A DNA stretch of 64,000 nt from contig NZ_LT615227.1 in NCBI RefSeq assembly GCF_900096755.1, positions 186,965 through 250,964 on the forward strand, read 5' to 3'. The position numbers and the translations under genes are program-made. The notes under the pieces are model-generated. The model ran no database searches and was not told the DNA's origin. It saw only the letters and a program-made list of their open reading frames with translations. The stretch comes from Polynucleobacter necessarius (GTDB lineage: Bacteria > Pseudomonadota > Gammaproteobacteria > Burkholderiales > Burkholderiaceae). Shown in pieces: positions 20,927 to 29,510 of the stretch (positions are counted from its first letter, which is position 1; each line of letters begins with the position of its first letter).

Positions 20927-21092
20927 CTGGAAATAATATCATTTTGATGACAGGTTGATGACAGGTAGGCCCTATGCTAAGATTCTGTCAGTTTGTACGA
21001 AATTGAGATGTGTCGCTTTGCAGTTTTTTGCATCAAGGTAGGGCGAATTACATTTAAAGTTAATTAAAAAAAGAGATTTTTGAGGACTAAAA

Positions 21093-21659
21093 ATGAACAA
21101 AACCCTAAAAGTGTTGCTGGCTTCTGTTATCACTGTTTCTGCTACTGCAGCAATTGCATCTGATAACTGGGAAAACAGCTCTGGCTTGAACTGGAAAAAC
21201 GGCGACGGCGCATTGTGCTGGCGTGATAACAGCTGGACACCTGCTACTGCAGCTAAAGGTTGTGACGGTGCATTGACTGGTGGTGCAGCTTCTGGCGTTA
21301 GCCAAAGCAAAATCACTTTGCAAGCTGACACACTTTATGACTTCAACAAGTCTGACTTGAAACCAGAAGGTAAAGCTACTTTGGACAAGATCGCTGTTGA
21401 CTTGAAGAAAATCAAGCTAGAAGTAATCATTGCTGTTGGTAACACTGACAGCGTTGGTACAGATGCATACAACATGGCCCTCGGTCAGCGTCGTGCTCAG
21501 TCAGTTAAGACTTACCTGACAAGCAAAGGTGTTGACGGTAGCCGTATCTACACAGAATCAAAAGGCAAGAGCAATCCAGTTGCATCAAATGCAACTGCTG
21601 AAGGCCGCGCTAAGAACCGCCGTACTGACATCGAAGTTGTTGGTACAGCAGCTAAGTAA
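21093..21659 (+). CDS. OmpA-family outer-membrane/peptidoglycan-binding protein
   Basis: A 188-residue exported protein. GAGGA precedes the ATG, and the signal peptide MNKTLKVLLASVITVSATAAIA probably ends before SDNW. A short Trp-rich N-terminal region (NWENSSGLNWKNGDGALCWRD) contains two cysteines. The C-terminal OmpA domain begins near LYDFNKSDLKPEGKATL and holds NTDSVGTDAYNMALGQRRAQ and GRAKNRRTDIEV, which bind diaminopimelate in peptidoglycan. There is no eight-stranded beta-barrel, so it differs from enteric OmpA. It resembles the short OmpA proteins abundant in Burkholderiales. It is divergent from gyrA, and a strong terminator follows. Confidence 0.9.
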   Translation: MNKTLKVLLASVITVSATAAIASDNWENSSGLNWKNGDGALCWRDNSWTPATAAKGCDGALTGGAASGVSQSKITLQADTLYDFNKSDLKPEGKATLDKIAVDLKKIKLEVIIAVGNTDSVGTDAYNMALGQRRAQSVKTYLTSKGVDGSRIYTESKGKSNPVASNATAEGRAKNRRTDIEVVGTAAK

Positions 21660-21673
21660 TTCACTTTACTTGT

Positions 21674-21705
21674 AAAAAAGCCCGCTTCTAGCGGGCTTTT
21701 TTATT
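21674..21705 (+). terminator. Rho-independent terminator of the ompA-like gene
   Basis: A GCCCGC/GCGGGC stem with a TTCTA loop is flanked by A6 and T6, which could extend the stem. It lies 15 bp after the OmpA-family stop codon. Confidence 0.95.
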
Positions 21706-21759
21706 TCCGCTATTCATATTCATAAACTTCTCCATTAGCAATCTGTTTGCCCAATCCAT

Positions 21760-22458
21760 ATGAACGTCGACCAATCTGAAATCGCCAAATTTAGCGCCCT
21801 CGCCCATCGCTGGTGGGATCCTAATAGCGAATTCAAACCATTGCATGCAATTAACCCTTTGCGATTGGGCTGGATCAAATCCTTTGTCAATCTAGAGGGT
21901 AAGAAGGTTGTTGATATTGGTTGCGGTGGCGGCATCTTGGCGGAATCTATTTCTCAATCAGGCGCAGAAACAACTGGCATCGATCTATCCGAAAAGGCGC
22001 TCAAGGTTGCAGAATTGCATGCATTAGAAGTGGGCGCCAATCTCACTTACCGCTCTATCTCCGCAGAAGCGCTTGCTGATGAACAACCAGAACAATATGA
22101 CGTAGTGACTTGTATGGAAATGTTGGAGCACGTACCTGATCCCGCATCCGTAGTGCGTGCTTGTGCCAAGCTCTGCAAACCGGGTGGCACACTATTTTTC
22201 AGCACACTGAATCGCAGCCCAAAATCCTATTTATTTGCCATTATTGGCGCCGAGTACATTCTCAAATTACTCCCAAAGGGCACTCACGAGTACGCTAAAT
22301 TTATTAAACCTTCAGAACTTATGGCTTTTACTCGTCATGCAGGTCTAGAGATGGTCGGCATAAAAGGCTTAAGTTACAACCCACTCACTCAGGTCTATAG
22401 CCTAAGCGATGATGTGGATGTGAACTACATGATTGCCGTAAAGAAGCAATACCCATGA
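21760..22458 (+). CDS. ubiG: Ubiquinone biosynthesis O-methyltransferase
   Basis: A SAM-dependent class I methyltransferase of 232 residues performing both O-methylations of ubiquinone synthesis. The start [21 protein letters not shown] is the canonical UbiG N-terminus. Motif I is [13 protein letters not shown] and is followed by [22 protein letters not shown] and [11 protein letters not shown] are family signatures. The stop overlaps the next gene by 4 bp (ATGA). It is part of a short plus-strand transcript with the downstream HAD phosphatase. Confidence 0.95.
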   Translation: MNVDQSEIAKFSALAHRWWDPNSEFKPLHAINPLRLGWIKSFVNLEGKKVVDIGCGGGILAESISQSGAETTGIDLSEKALKVAELHALEVGANLTYRSISAEALADEQPEQYDVVTCMEMLEHVPDPASVVRACAKLCKPGGTLFFSTLNRSPKSYLFAIIGAEYILKLLPKGTHEYAKFIKPSELMAFTRHAGLEMVGIKGLSYNPLTQVYSLSDDVDVNYMIAVKKQYP

Positions 22459-23150
22459 GTAATGCATCAAGCCCTTATCAAGGCATCTTTTTCGATTTAG
22501 ATGGCACTTTAGCTGACACAGCGCCGGATTTGGTAGCCGCTACCAATCAACTGCTTGTAGCGCGTAATTTATCTCCTAAGCCCTATACATTCCTCCGGCC
22601 TTACGCATCAGCCGGTGCACGAGGCGGCCTACTTGAGGAGGGTGCGTTTGGAATTGCCCCCGACCATGCAGATTTCATTGCCTTACGCGATGAGTTTTTT
22701 AGTAACTACGAAAAAGCATTGCTTGTGGATAGCAAATTATTTGATGGAATTGATCATTTGCTAGACCAAATGGATGCTGCAAAGCTCCCGTGGGGAATCA
22801 TTACCAACAAAAGTGAGCGCTTTACCATTCCCTTAACAGACCTCATGGGTCTGCGTCAGCGTGCCGTTTCTACGGTTTCTGGCGATACCACCCCATATTC
22901 AAAGCCGCATCCTGAACCCATACTGCATGCCGCCAGAACCGCCAATATCGACCCTACACAGTCTATCTACGTTGGCGATGACATTAGAGACGTTCTTGCC
23001 GGCAAAGTTGCTGGTATGAAGACTGTCGCAGCCGCCTATGGATATTGCGGCTGTAAAGAGCCTCCAGAGGCCTGGGGAGCCGATTACATCGCACATAGCC
23101 CCCTTGATTTACTGCAAATCATCTTTCCCGATAGTCCCGATAGGGAATAA
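22455..23150 (+). CDS. gph: HAD phosphatase (Gph or MupP type)
   Basis: A haloacid dehalogenase phosphatase of 231 residues. Motif [16 protein letters not shown] has both nucleophile and acid Asp. Motif II is WGIITNKS, and motif III/IV is [18 protein letters not shown] (seen as IYVGDDIRD). Usually annotated phosphoglycolate phosphatase. The tight coupling to ubiG, however, is also the context of MupP, the N-acetylmuramic acid 6-phosphate phosphatase of peptidoglycan recycling in Pseudomonas, so that function is a serious alternative. It overlaps ubiG by 4 bp. A perfect 8-bp hairpin lies about 20 bp after the stop. Confidence 0.88.
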   Translation: MSNASSPYQGIFFDLDGTLADTAPDLVAATNQLLVARNLSPKPYTFLRPYASAGARGGLLEEGAFGIAPDHADFIALRDEFFSNYEKALLVDSKLFDGIDHLLDQMDAAKLPWGIITNKSERFTIPLTDLMGLRQRAVSTVSGDTTPYSKPHPEPILHAARTANIDPTQSIYVGDDIRDVLAGKVAGMKTVAAAYGYCGCKEPPEAWGADYIAHSPLDLLQIIFPDSPDRE

Positions 23151-23170
23151 ACCAAAAGATATCAAGCAAT

Positions 23171-23215
23171 TTAAGGCTTGGAGCCTTAAAATAGGAGTTC
23201 CAATGCATGAACTCC
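23171..23215 (+). promoter_or_regulatory. Two consecutive hairpins between gph and ssrA
   Basis: First hairpin: TTAAGGCT/AGCCTTAA (8 bp, loop TGG) at 23171-23189. Second: GGAGTTC/GAACTCC (7 bp, 8-nt loop) at 23194-23215, ending exactly where the mature tmRNA should begin. Neither has a U-tract. The second could be a processing signal in pre-tmRNA; the first may protect the gph mRNA 3' end. Confidence 0.55.
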
Positions 23216-23574
23216 GGGGTCGACATGGTTTCGACGTGGATTACAAAGCATCAAGGGCATACCGAGGACCCGTTATCTCGTAAATCAATGGGAATGTTTT
23301 AACTGCAAACGACGAACGTTTCGCACTAGCCGCTTAATTGCGGTTGCCCCTGAACTGATTCTCTCTTGGGTCAGCTAGCGCAAGCTAGATCAGGGTCATT
23401 TACAAGAGATAAGATCATTTCATGTCACGGGGAATGATTCGAAAATTTAGTGAATCGTCAGCGAAGAACGTGTCAGTCCGTGCTTAACTAATTAAATCAA
23501 ACGATATGACTAAGTATGTAGAACTTGTTGTGGAGGATTTGCGGACGCGGGTTCGATTCCCGCCGACTCCACCA
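23216..23574 (+). ncRNA. ssrA: Transfer-messenger RNA (tmRNA)
   Basis: The RNA rescues stalled ribosomes and tags the nascent peptide for proteolysis. The 5' end GGGGTCGACATGGTTTCGAC is diagnostic. The first seven bases pair with CGACTCC before the 3' ACCA, forming the tRNA-like acceptor stem. The T-loop GGTTCGATTCC is present (23549-23560). The tag frame begins at GCA 23305 and ends at TAA 23335-23337, encoding ANDERFALAA, the tag typical of Burkholderiaceae. The CCA is encoded. A terminator follows within 45 bp. The length, about 359 nt, is normal for one-piece tmRNA. Confidence 0.97.
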
Positions 23575-23584
23575 TTAAAAGCAA

Positions 23585-23618
23585 ACTCCTCTGATTTTTA
23601 GAGGGGTTTTGTTTTTTA
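23585..23618 (+). terminator. Rho-independent terminator of ssrA
   Basis: The ACTCCTCT/AGAGGGGT stem (one G-U) with a GATTTTT loop is followed by TTTGTTTTTT. It is 11 bp past the tmRNA CCA end and also lies at the 3' side of the convergent methyltransferase pseudogene. Confidence 0.85.
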
Positions 23619-24792
23619 TTTAACGCCCAATCGCCACAATGAAGTAACTTCTTTAGAGCGAGCGGCATGCAATGCATCGGCCTTATCAAATACTTTGTTA
23701 TGTGTTGGCTTAGTATCAGTGCGCCCCAACACCTTTAATCCAGCTTGCTCAATCCAATCAAGCAAAGCCTCTCGCGTACGCAAACCTAAGCGCTCAGCTA
23801 AATCAGAAAGAATCAACCAGCCCTCACCGTTGGGCAAAAGATGATCTTTGAGATTGCCTAAAAAGCCTTTTAGCATCTGTCTATCCGGGTCATATACCGC
23901 ATGCTCCAGTGAAGAGCTTGGTCTTGCTGGTAGGTAGCCAAGGGGGATTGCAAACAATTAGCGCAGCTTTGTTTGCTGGAAACAAATTAGTCTTTTGAAT
24001 TTCTATCTGAGACTTCAAACCCAAGCGTTCAACATTTTCCTTCGCACAAGCAATCGCTCGATCATCTAAATCGGTAGCAATATTCTTTTGAATGCCGCGC
24101 ATTGCCAACACCCCCGATAAAACACCTGTTCCTGTGCCAATGTCAAATGCAAGAGATTCATTTTTGATCACCTCGGGCAAAGGTGTTTTTAGCACTAGCT
24201 CGATATACTCTCCGCGGACCGGGGAGAACACACCATAGTGAGGATGAATGCGAACCTCTTCATTATCCCTAGTAAGAACTTGAACACCCTTCTTACGCCA
24301 CTCATGGGCGCTGATTACGCCCAACAATTCTCGTAAAGAAATCACATAAGACTCATCCTGACTTCCGTATGCCTCAAGACAAGCTTGAGTAACCTCGGGA
24401 GCACGCCTTAAGGGGATGCTGTGGTCAGCATTAATCTGAATAAGTAGCATCCCTAAAATACGAGCACGTTGCGATTGTGAGAGTCGATGTAGATTGAAAA
24501 CATCTAAAGCGCTCTTGGCCTTTTCCTTTTCAACCCGATCAGCCCTTTTGGATTTTTTGGGAGGTTTATCTACTCTTCTGACTAAGGCCTGCAAGAGTTG
24601 GCGCGCATTCTGAAAGTCGCCCTTGTATAGCATTGCAGTTCCTTCGCAAGCGAGGCGATATGCAACATCTGCAGTCATGGTGTCATCAGCTAGCTGAATT
24701 TTTTTATGCGGAGCAATACCATTCTCAGAACGCCATCGAGCAGAGCGTCCTTGCTCACCCTCAAGCCATTGAAGCAAATTAGTTTGACTCAC
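23616..24792 (-). pseudogene. SAM-dependent methyltransferase, frameshifted by a 4-bp duplication
   Basis: The upstream frame (from ATG 24792) encodes about 290 meaningful residues with motif I AFDIGTGTGVLSGVLA and the N6-methylase-like NPPWLP. It then turns into the nonsense tail TSKTKLFTGACGI. The downstream frame resumes LPARPSSSLEHAVYDPDRQ and continues 100 residues to TAA 23616. At the junction the minus strand reads CTACCTACC. Removing one CTAC unit (plus-strand 23929-23936) restores NPPWLPARPSSS. The intact protein would be a methyltransferase-small-domain enzyme of about 390 residues, probably acting on a ribosomal component, rRNA or protein. The break follows the NPPW active-site motif, so the C-terminal part of the fold is lost. 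Confidence 0.85.
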
Positions 24793-25648
24793 CTAGGCAA
24801 TCACAAAACGATTATTTTGATAATCATCAATCGCTTGTTCGATCTCAGCGCGTGTATTCATGACGAATGGACCACATATTGCACGATAGGCTCATGCAAA
24901 GGCAATGCAGCGAGAACAATAAATTGCGCGCCCAATGTGCCCGCCTTAGCCTTTAACCGATCACCATCGCCCAAAACAATGGCAGCCTGCTTAGGCACTT
25001 CACGCATGGGGCCGCCAAGCTCTAAATTGCCTTCATAAATATAGACAAATGCATTGAGCTCCTTCGGAATACGATGCTCGAATTCCGAATTTGGAGGCAA
25101 GTGCACATCTAAAAATATCGGTGCCGTGGTGATCCCTTGAATGGGTCCATTAATCACCTTGCCATCACACTCATAAGAACCCGCAATAACCTTTACAGAA
25201 CCGCCATTAGCCAGAGCCGTCTTAGGAATATCTTCCACTTGGATATCTTGATATCCAGCGGGCTTCATTTTTTCTTTGGCAGGTAAGTTAATCCACAACT
25301 GGAAGCCACGCATAGCACCACTGACTTGCTGCGGCATCTCAGAATGGATGATGCCGCGACCTGCCGTCATCCACTGCACACCGCCAGTCTTCAAATGCCC
25401 TTGATTGCCCAAATGATCTTCATGCAGCATATGGCCTTCAAGCATGTAGGTTACTGTTTCAAAGCCCCGATGCGGATGAGCCGGAAAACCCGCCACATAA
25501 TCGTTCGGATCATTTGATGAAAATTCATCCAACATCAAAAAGGATCTAGTCTGACTTGATTTTGTCCCCCAATACTGCGGCGTAATTTAACGCCCGCACC
25601 ATCAGAGGTGGCAATACCAGGAATAATCGTTTGGATGTTGCGGATCAT
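24793..25648 (-). pseudogene. Pirin-family protein, two frameshifts
   Basis: A cupin-fold pirin of about 284 residues reconstructed from three frames. The N-terminus MIRNIQTIIPGIATSDG starts at ATG 25648, inside the end of the upstream CMD gene. The frame breaks in a T5 run (plus-strand A run 25537-25541), where one T must be added to give LDPFLMLDEF. The central frame contains FPAHPHRGFETVTYMLEG and HSEMPQQ, with the metal-site His and Glu residues. Near the end a TG duplication (plus-strand 24873-24876) again shifts the frame. Removing it yields QYGPFVMNTRAEIEQAI and a stop at 24793. Pirins bind iron and some have quercetinase activity. The role here is unknown. Confidence 0.85.
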
Positions 25649-26192
25649 GGTGTCGGTCTTCAGGATTGACGTCCAGAGCAATCAAGAAACGTGAGACCAT
25701 GTTGTACGCAGCAATGACTGTCACCAACTCTACGGCGTCGGTATTACCCAGTGTCTTTTGTAAGCGCTTCATGAGCTCAGGATCCACCTTAATATTGCGC
25801 GTCATCTGAAAGGTTAAATCCGCGGCATCATTCTCCACCTGGGAGAAAAGATTTCTGGGGAAATTTTCCCGTCCAATGAGTCGCAAACCTTCAACCTGCT
25901 CCTCAGTACCACCCGCTTTTTTAAAGGGAGGTGCATGATGAAAGAACTCATACTCCGCCCCATTTAGAACAGCGACACCGCACATTGCTAGTTCACGTAA
26001 CTTAGGGTCCAAGGATAAATTATTACGAATCTCGCCGATGAAATGATTCCAGCCCTCTGCGATAGGTACGCTATGCAACAGCATGCGATCTAGATTGATA
26101 AATTGACCGCCACGTCTTTTGCGAATAGCGGCAACCAATTCAGCTGGCTCCGCCAAATCCATCGGCTGATACGAAATTAAACGTTCTGACAT
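25602..26192 (-). CDS. Carboxymuconolactone decarboxylase/AhpD-like protein
   Basis: A 196-residue all-helical CMD-family protein. ELAMCGVAVLNGAEYEFFHHAPPFKKAG aligns with the family core in which Glu, Cys and His line the active site; here the Cys is single and the His pair is HHAP. The N-terminal half (IRKRRGGQFINLDRMLLHSVP) and the C-terminal VTVIAAYNMVSRFLIALD are typical of longer CMD proteins in Burkholderiales. Enzymatic activity (decarboxylase or peroxidase-like) cannot be decided. The 3' end overlaps the pirin reading frame by about 47 bp and the gene lies 9 bp downstream of a broken Bug receptor. It appears intact. Confidence 0.82.
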   Translation of the reverse strand: MSERLISYQPMDLAEPAELVAAIRKRRGGQFINLDRMLLHSVPIAEGWNHFIGEIRNNLSLDPKLRELAMCGVAVLNGAEYEFFHHAPPFKKAGGTEEQVEGLRLIGRENFPRNLFSQVENDAADLTFQMTRNIKVDPELMKRLQKTLGNTDAVELVTVIAAYNMVSRFLIALDVNPEDRHHDPQHPNDYSWYCHL

Positions 26193-26201
26193 GACAACCT
26201 T

Positions 26202-27195
26202 TTATTGACCAGTTTCTTTAATATTGTTTTCAATCACAAACTTACCCCAGACACCAATTTGCTTGCCTATGAATTCACGGGCAACTTCGGGTGTCCCGCC
26301 AACAATATCAATCCCTTGTGACTTGAACTTCGCGGCAACTGCAGAGGTTTTTAAGGCCTTATTCAAAGCCTTATTCATTGCATCTACTACAGCAGGTGGT
26401 GTTTTGCCGGGAGCTAAAACCGCCCACCAAGCAGGAGCGCTAAAGCCTGGGAAGCCGCTTTCAGAAATCGTTGGGACATTCGGCAGGGAAGGAGATCTTT
26501 TCGCTGTAGTAATCACTAAAGGAATGACGCCGCCGCTATCAACGTGTGGCTTTACCAAAAACTCTGAACCTACAGCCAATTCAACTTGACCACCCAAGGC
26601 ATCTTGCATCAAAGGGCCACCACCGCGATAAGGAATGTGATTCCAATCAAAACCTGCTTGTTTAGCAAGGCGCGCCATCGCTAAATGACCTAAGCTACCA
26701 ATACCAATCGAGCCATAACTAAATTGTTTGCCTGTCTTGGACATATCTACCAGCTGCTTAAAGCTAGTAATGCCAGACTTCTTGCTCGCAATCAAAACCA
26801 TTGGTGATGTACCAACCAAAATGACAGGGGCAATATCCTTAATGGTGTCGTACGGAAGCTTGTCTTTCAGACTTGGATTAACGCCATGAGTATCAAACAC
26901 CACCGCGAAGGTATATCCATCCGGATCAGAGCGAGTCATGGCTGAGGTGCCAATCAAGCCTGAAGCACGGCCTATGTTCTCAACAATCACATTTTGTTTC
27001 GGCTCAGCCTGCAAGGCTGGAGCCAATACGCGGGCCACCTGATCTACAGAGCCACGAGGGGGGAATACAGCGATTAAGCGAATCGGCCTTTGAGTGGGCC
27101 AAGAAGACCCCACTCCAGCGGATTGGGCACCAGCCGCTAACTGCCAATAAGGCTAAAAATAGGGCTCTTTTGGCCGTTTTTGCTAAATACAGCAT
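26202..27195 (-). pseudogene. Bug/TctC receptor, frameshift in the signal peptide
   Basis: The long frame (26202 to about 27113) encodes the mature tripartite tricarboxylate transport (TTT) periplasmic receptor: RPIRLIAVFPPRGSVDQVARVLA, DPDGYTFAVVFDTHGVNP and PYRGGGPLMQDALGGQVEL. The signal peptide MLYLAKTAKRALFLALLAV begins at ATG 27195 in another frame. The frames part near plus-strand 27136-27141; either two bases are missing or one is extra. Restoration gives LAAGAQSAGVGSSWP across the cleavage site. As it stands, the mature part has no signal peptide and would not reach the periplasm. No TctA/TctB genes are nearby, so it would be an orphan receptor for a carboxylate. Confidence 0.8.
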
Positions 27196-27275
27196 GGATT
27201 TTAATAAGACCTCAAGATTACCACCCCCTAGGCCTGTTTGCTCGATAATGTGAGGGTTGCTAAGTGAGAGAAACA

Positions 27276-28055
27276 ATGAAGTCTATTTTAAATATTGCCG
27301 CCTATTTATTCGTCAGTCTTGATGGTCTGCCGGAGTTGCGCGCCAAGATGCTAGACGAATGTAATAGTCGCCAATTAAAGGGGACCATTCTGCTCACTGG
27401 TGAAGGCATCAACATGTTTCTCGCAGGCAAAACCGTTGAACTGCGCGGATTTTTAGGCTGGCTTCGCTTAGATCCTCGCTTTAAACCACTCCAAGCAAAA
27501 GAGAGTTGGTCGGATGAGCAGCCATTCAAAAAGATGCTCATCAAACTCAAAAATGAAATTATTCGGATGAATCATCCGGCCATTCGCCCCGAAAAAGGTC
27601 GCGCGAATTTCATTGCTCCAAAAAAATTACAAGGGTGGCTTGACCGCGGTACAGACGACCTGGGACGCCCGGTGGTCATGGTTGATACACGAAATGCCTT
27701 TGAAGTCGATTACGGAACTTTTGAAAACGCCCTTCACTTCAATATTGAAAAGTTCACAGAATTTCCAGCAGCTATCTCCGCCCACAAAGATGAATTAGCA
27801 GACAAAACTCTAGTGAGTTTTTGCACTGGTGGCATTCGCTGTGAAAAGTCTGGTCTCTATATGCGAGAAATTGGCATGCAACATAGCTACCAATTAGAAG
27901 GTGGAATTTTGAAATACTTTGAGGAAGTAGGCTCTGCGCACTACAAAGGCAGTTGCTTTGTCTTTGACGAGCGCGAAGCATTAGAGCCCAATCTAGATGA
28001 GATTCCCGTAGAAATTTCTGTACGGAAAAAACTGAAGGCGGAAAAATCCAGCTAA
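27276..28055 (+). CDS. trhO: tRNA uridine(34) hydroxylase, rhodanese-type (TrhO)
   Basis: A YceA/TrhO-family protein of about 259 residues that hydroxylates U34 of some tRNAs toward 5-carboxymethoxy/methoxy-uridine. The N-terminal ferredoxin-like domain (KGTILLTGEGINMFLAG) precedes a rhodanese domain with VDTRNAFEVDYGTF and the active-site loop FCTGGIRCEKSG, whose Cys is required. The ATG at 27276 is preferred to the upstream GTG at 27264 because it begins MKSILNIAAYLFV as in relatives. It is divergent from the broken Bug gene and intact in a damaged neighbourhood, which suggests it is still selected. Confidence 0.88.
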   Translation: MKSILNIAAYLFVSLDGLPELRAKMLDECNSRQLKGTILLTGEGINMFLAGKTVELRGFLGWLRLDPRFKPLQAKESWSDEQPFKKMLIKLKNEIIRMNHPAIRPEKGRANFIAPKKLQGWLDRGTDDLGRPVVMVDTRNAFEVDYGTFENALHFNIEKFTEFPAAISAHKDELADKTLVSFCTGGIRCEKSGLYMREIGMQHSYQLEGGILKYFEEVGSAHYKGSCFVFDEREALEPNLDEIPVEISVRKKLKAEKSS

Positions 28056-28060
28056 TTAAA

Positions 28061-28364
28061 CTAAGCGGATTTGCCCACCAAAGTCATATGCTCTACAAAA
28101 GGGGGCTTCACAAAGAAGGGGCCCACAATGGCGCGCCAGTCTGCAAAGGCTTCTGAACCCCGAAAATCTACAGTATGGTTTTCTAGGGTATCCCAGTAAA
28201 TTAGCAACAAATAGCGGGAAGGGGTTTCCACACTATGTGTTTACCTTGTACCCCCGAAAACCCTTGGCTTTTGAGATCACCGTCTCTACGCCCCGCAAAA
28301 TGGCCTCTTCAAACTCTTGCTGCTTGGCTGGGTCGATTTCTAGGTCGCAATGTTCCAAAATCAT
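28061..28364 (-). pseudogene. Small antibiotic-biosynthesis-monooxygenase (ABM) domain protein, frameshifted
   Basis: A roughly 100-residue dimeric ferredoxin-like ABM protein lies on the minus strand opposite the trhO 3' side. From ATG 28364 the frame reads MILEHCDLEIDPAKQQEFEE and KAKGFRGYKVNT and then stops. One base over, it continues SVETPSRYLLLIYWDTLENHT, with SEAFADWRAIVGPFF and HMTLVGKSA to TAG 28061. Removing one base near 28235-28241 gives KVNHSVETPSRY. Family members include heme-degrading or quinone monooxygenases and many of unknown role. The function is unassigned. Confidence 0.8.
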
Positions 28365-28456
28365 GGGGTTTCCTTGGTCAAAAAAGATTTTCTATCAATA
28401 GTAGTAAAGTGGCGAAGCATCACCACATTAATATAAATAATAAACGGACTCGAGAC

Positions 28457-29454
28457 ATGTCTAAATCAAGCAATCGGCTAGTGCCGATTTTTTTATCATT
28501 CCTATTTGCAGCGTTTAGCGCTCAAGCGCAAACTCCAACCCCTGCTTACCCTGTCAAACCAATCAAACTGATAGCACCAGTAGCTGCTGGCGGCGGCTTG
28601 GATAATATTGCCCGCGCAGTTGCTGAAAAAATGTCTCGCTCGATTGGCCAACCAGTCATTGTTGAAAACATGGGTGGCGGTGGTGGAGCGATCGTCTCTC
28701 AAGCTACCGCAAAAGCACCTGCTGATGGCTACACACTGATGATTGCCTATGTCGGGACCCACGGAACCAATCCAGCGGTTCGAAAATTACCTTATGACGC
28801 GATTAAAGATTTCACGCCAATTGGCATGATTGATGCAACACCAAATGTGTTGATCATCAACCCAGAGCTGCCAATTAAAAACTTTAAAGAGTTTGTTGAT
28901 TACGCCAAAAAGAATCCCGCCAAACTCAGTTACGGATCAGCGGGTCCTGGAACCCTGACTCACTTGGGTATGGAGCAATTAAAGCTAGCCGCAGGAATAT
29001 TTATGGTTCACGTTCCTTATCGTGGCGTTGGCCCCGCCTATACCGATTTACTTGCTGGACAGACACAGGCGATGTTCCCAACCCTATTCGCTGCTCTCCC
29101 TTACATCAATACCAATCGCGTGCGAGGCTTGGTAATTATACAGGCGCTAAGCGTAGTTCAGCAGCGCCAAACATTCCTACCTTTAAAGAATTGGGATATA
29201 ACGGCTTTGATGGTCAACAGTGGTATGGATTGGTTGGCCCAGCTAACTTACCCCCAGCATTACCCCCAGCAATTGTTGCCAAACTCAATGCGGAGTTGAA
29301 CAAGGTTTTGGCATTACCTGAGTTCTCTGAAAAGATGACCAGCGAAGCGATGACCTTAATGCCAATGACGCCACCACAGTTTGCTAACTACATCAAAGAA
29401 GATATCGCACGCTGGGCCAAAGTGGCCAAAGAACGCACTATTGAAATTGAATAA
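28457..29454 (+). pseudogene. Bug/TctC receptor, 2-bp duplication frameshift
   Basis: The ATG at 28457 starts a signal peptide (MSKSSNRLVPIFLSFLFAAFSAQAQ). The mature receptor follows: KPIKLIAPVAAGGGLDNIARA, ADGYTLMIAYVGTHGTNPAV and HVPYRGVGPAYTDLLAGQTQ. After VRGL the frame degrades (VIIQALSVVQQRQ). In another frame it continues KRSSAAPNIPTFKELGYNGF to IEIE and TAA 29454. The sequence TATA at 29137-29140 is a TA duplication; removing one copy gives VRGLVITGAKRSS. The last 100 or so residues, including part of the ligand clamp, are lost. It is followed by an intact MmgE/PrpD gene, so it may have served uptake of that enzyme's substrate. Confidence 0.87.
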
Positions 29455-29510
29455 ATTCTTCGTCTTACATTTACCTAAAAATACACAACATAAATTATAG
29501 GAATGCCGAT

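Noticed and set aside
23574..23620. Genomic island or attachment site at the ssrA 3' end
   Set aside because: ssrA is a common integration target, but no integrase gene and no repeat of the tmRNA 3' end were seen downstream. The following genes look native.
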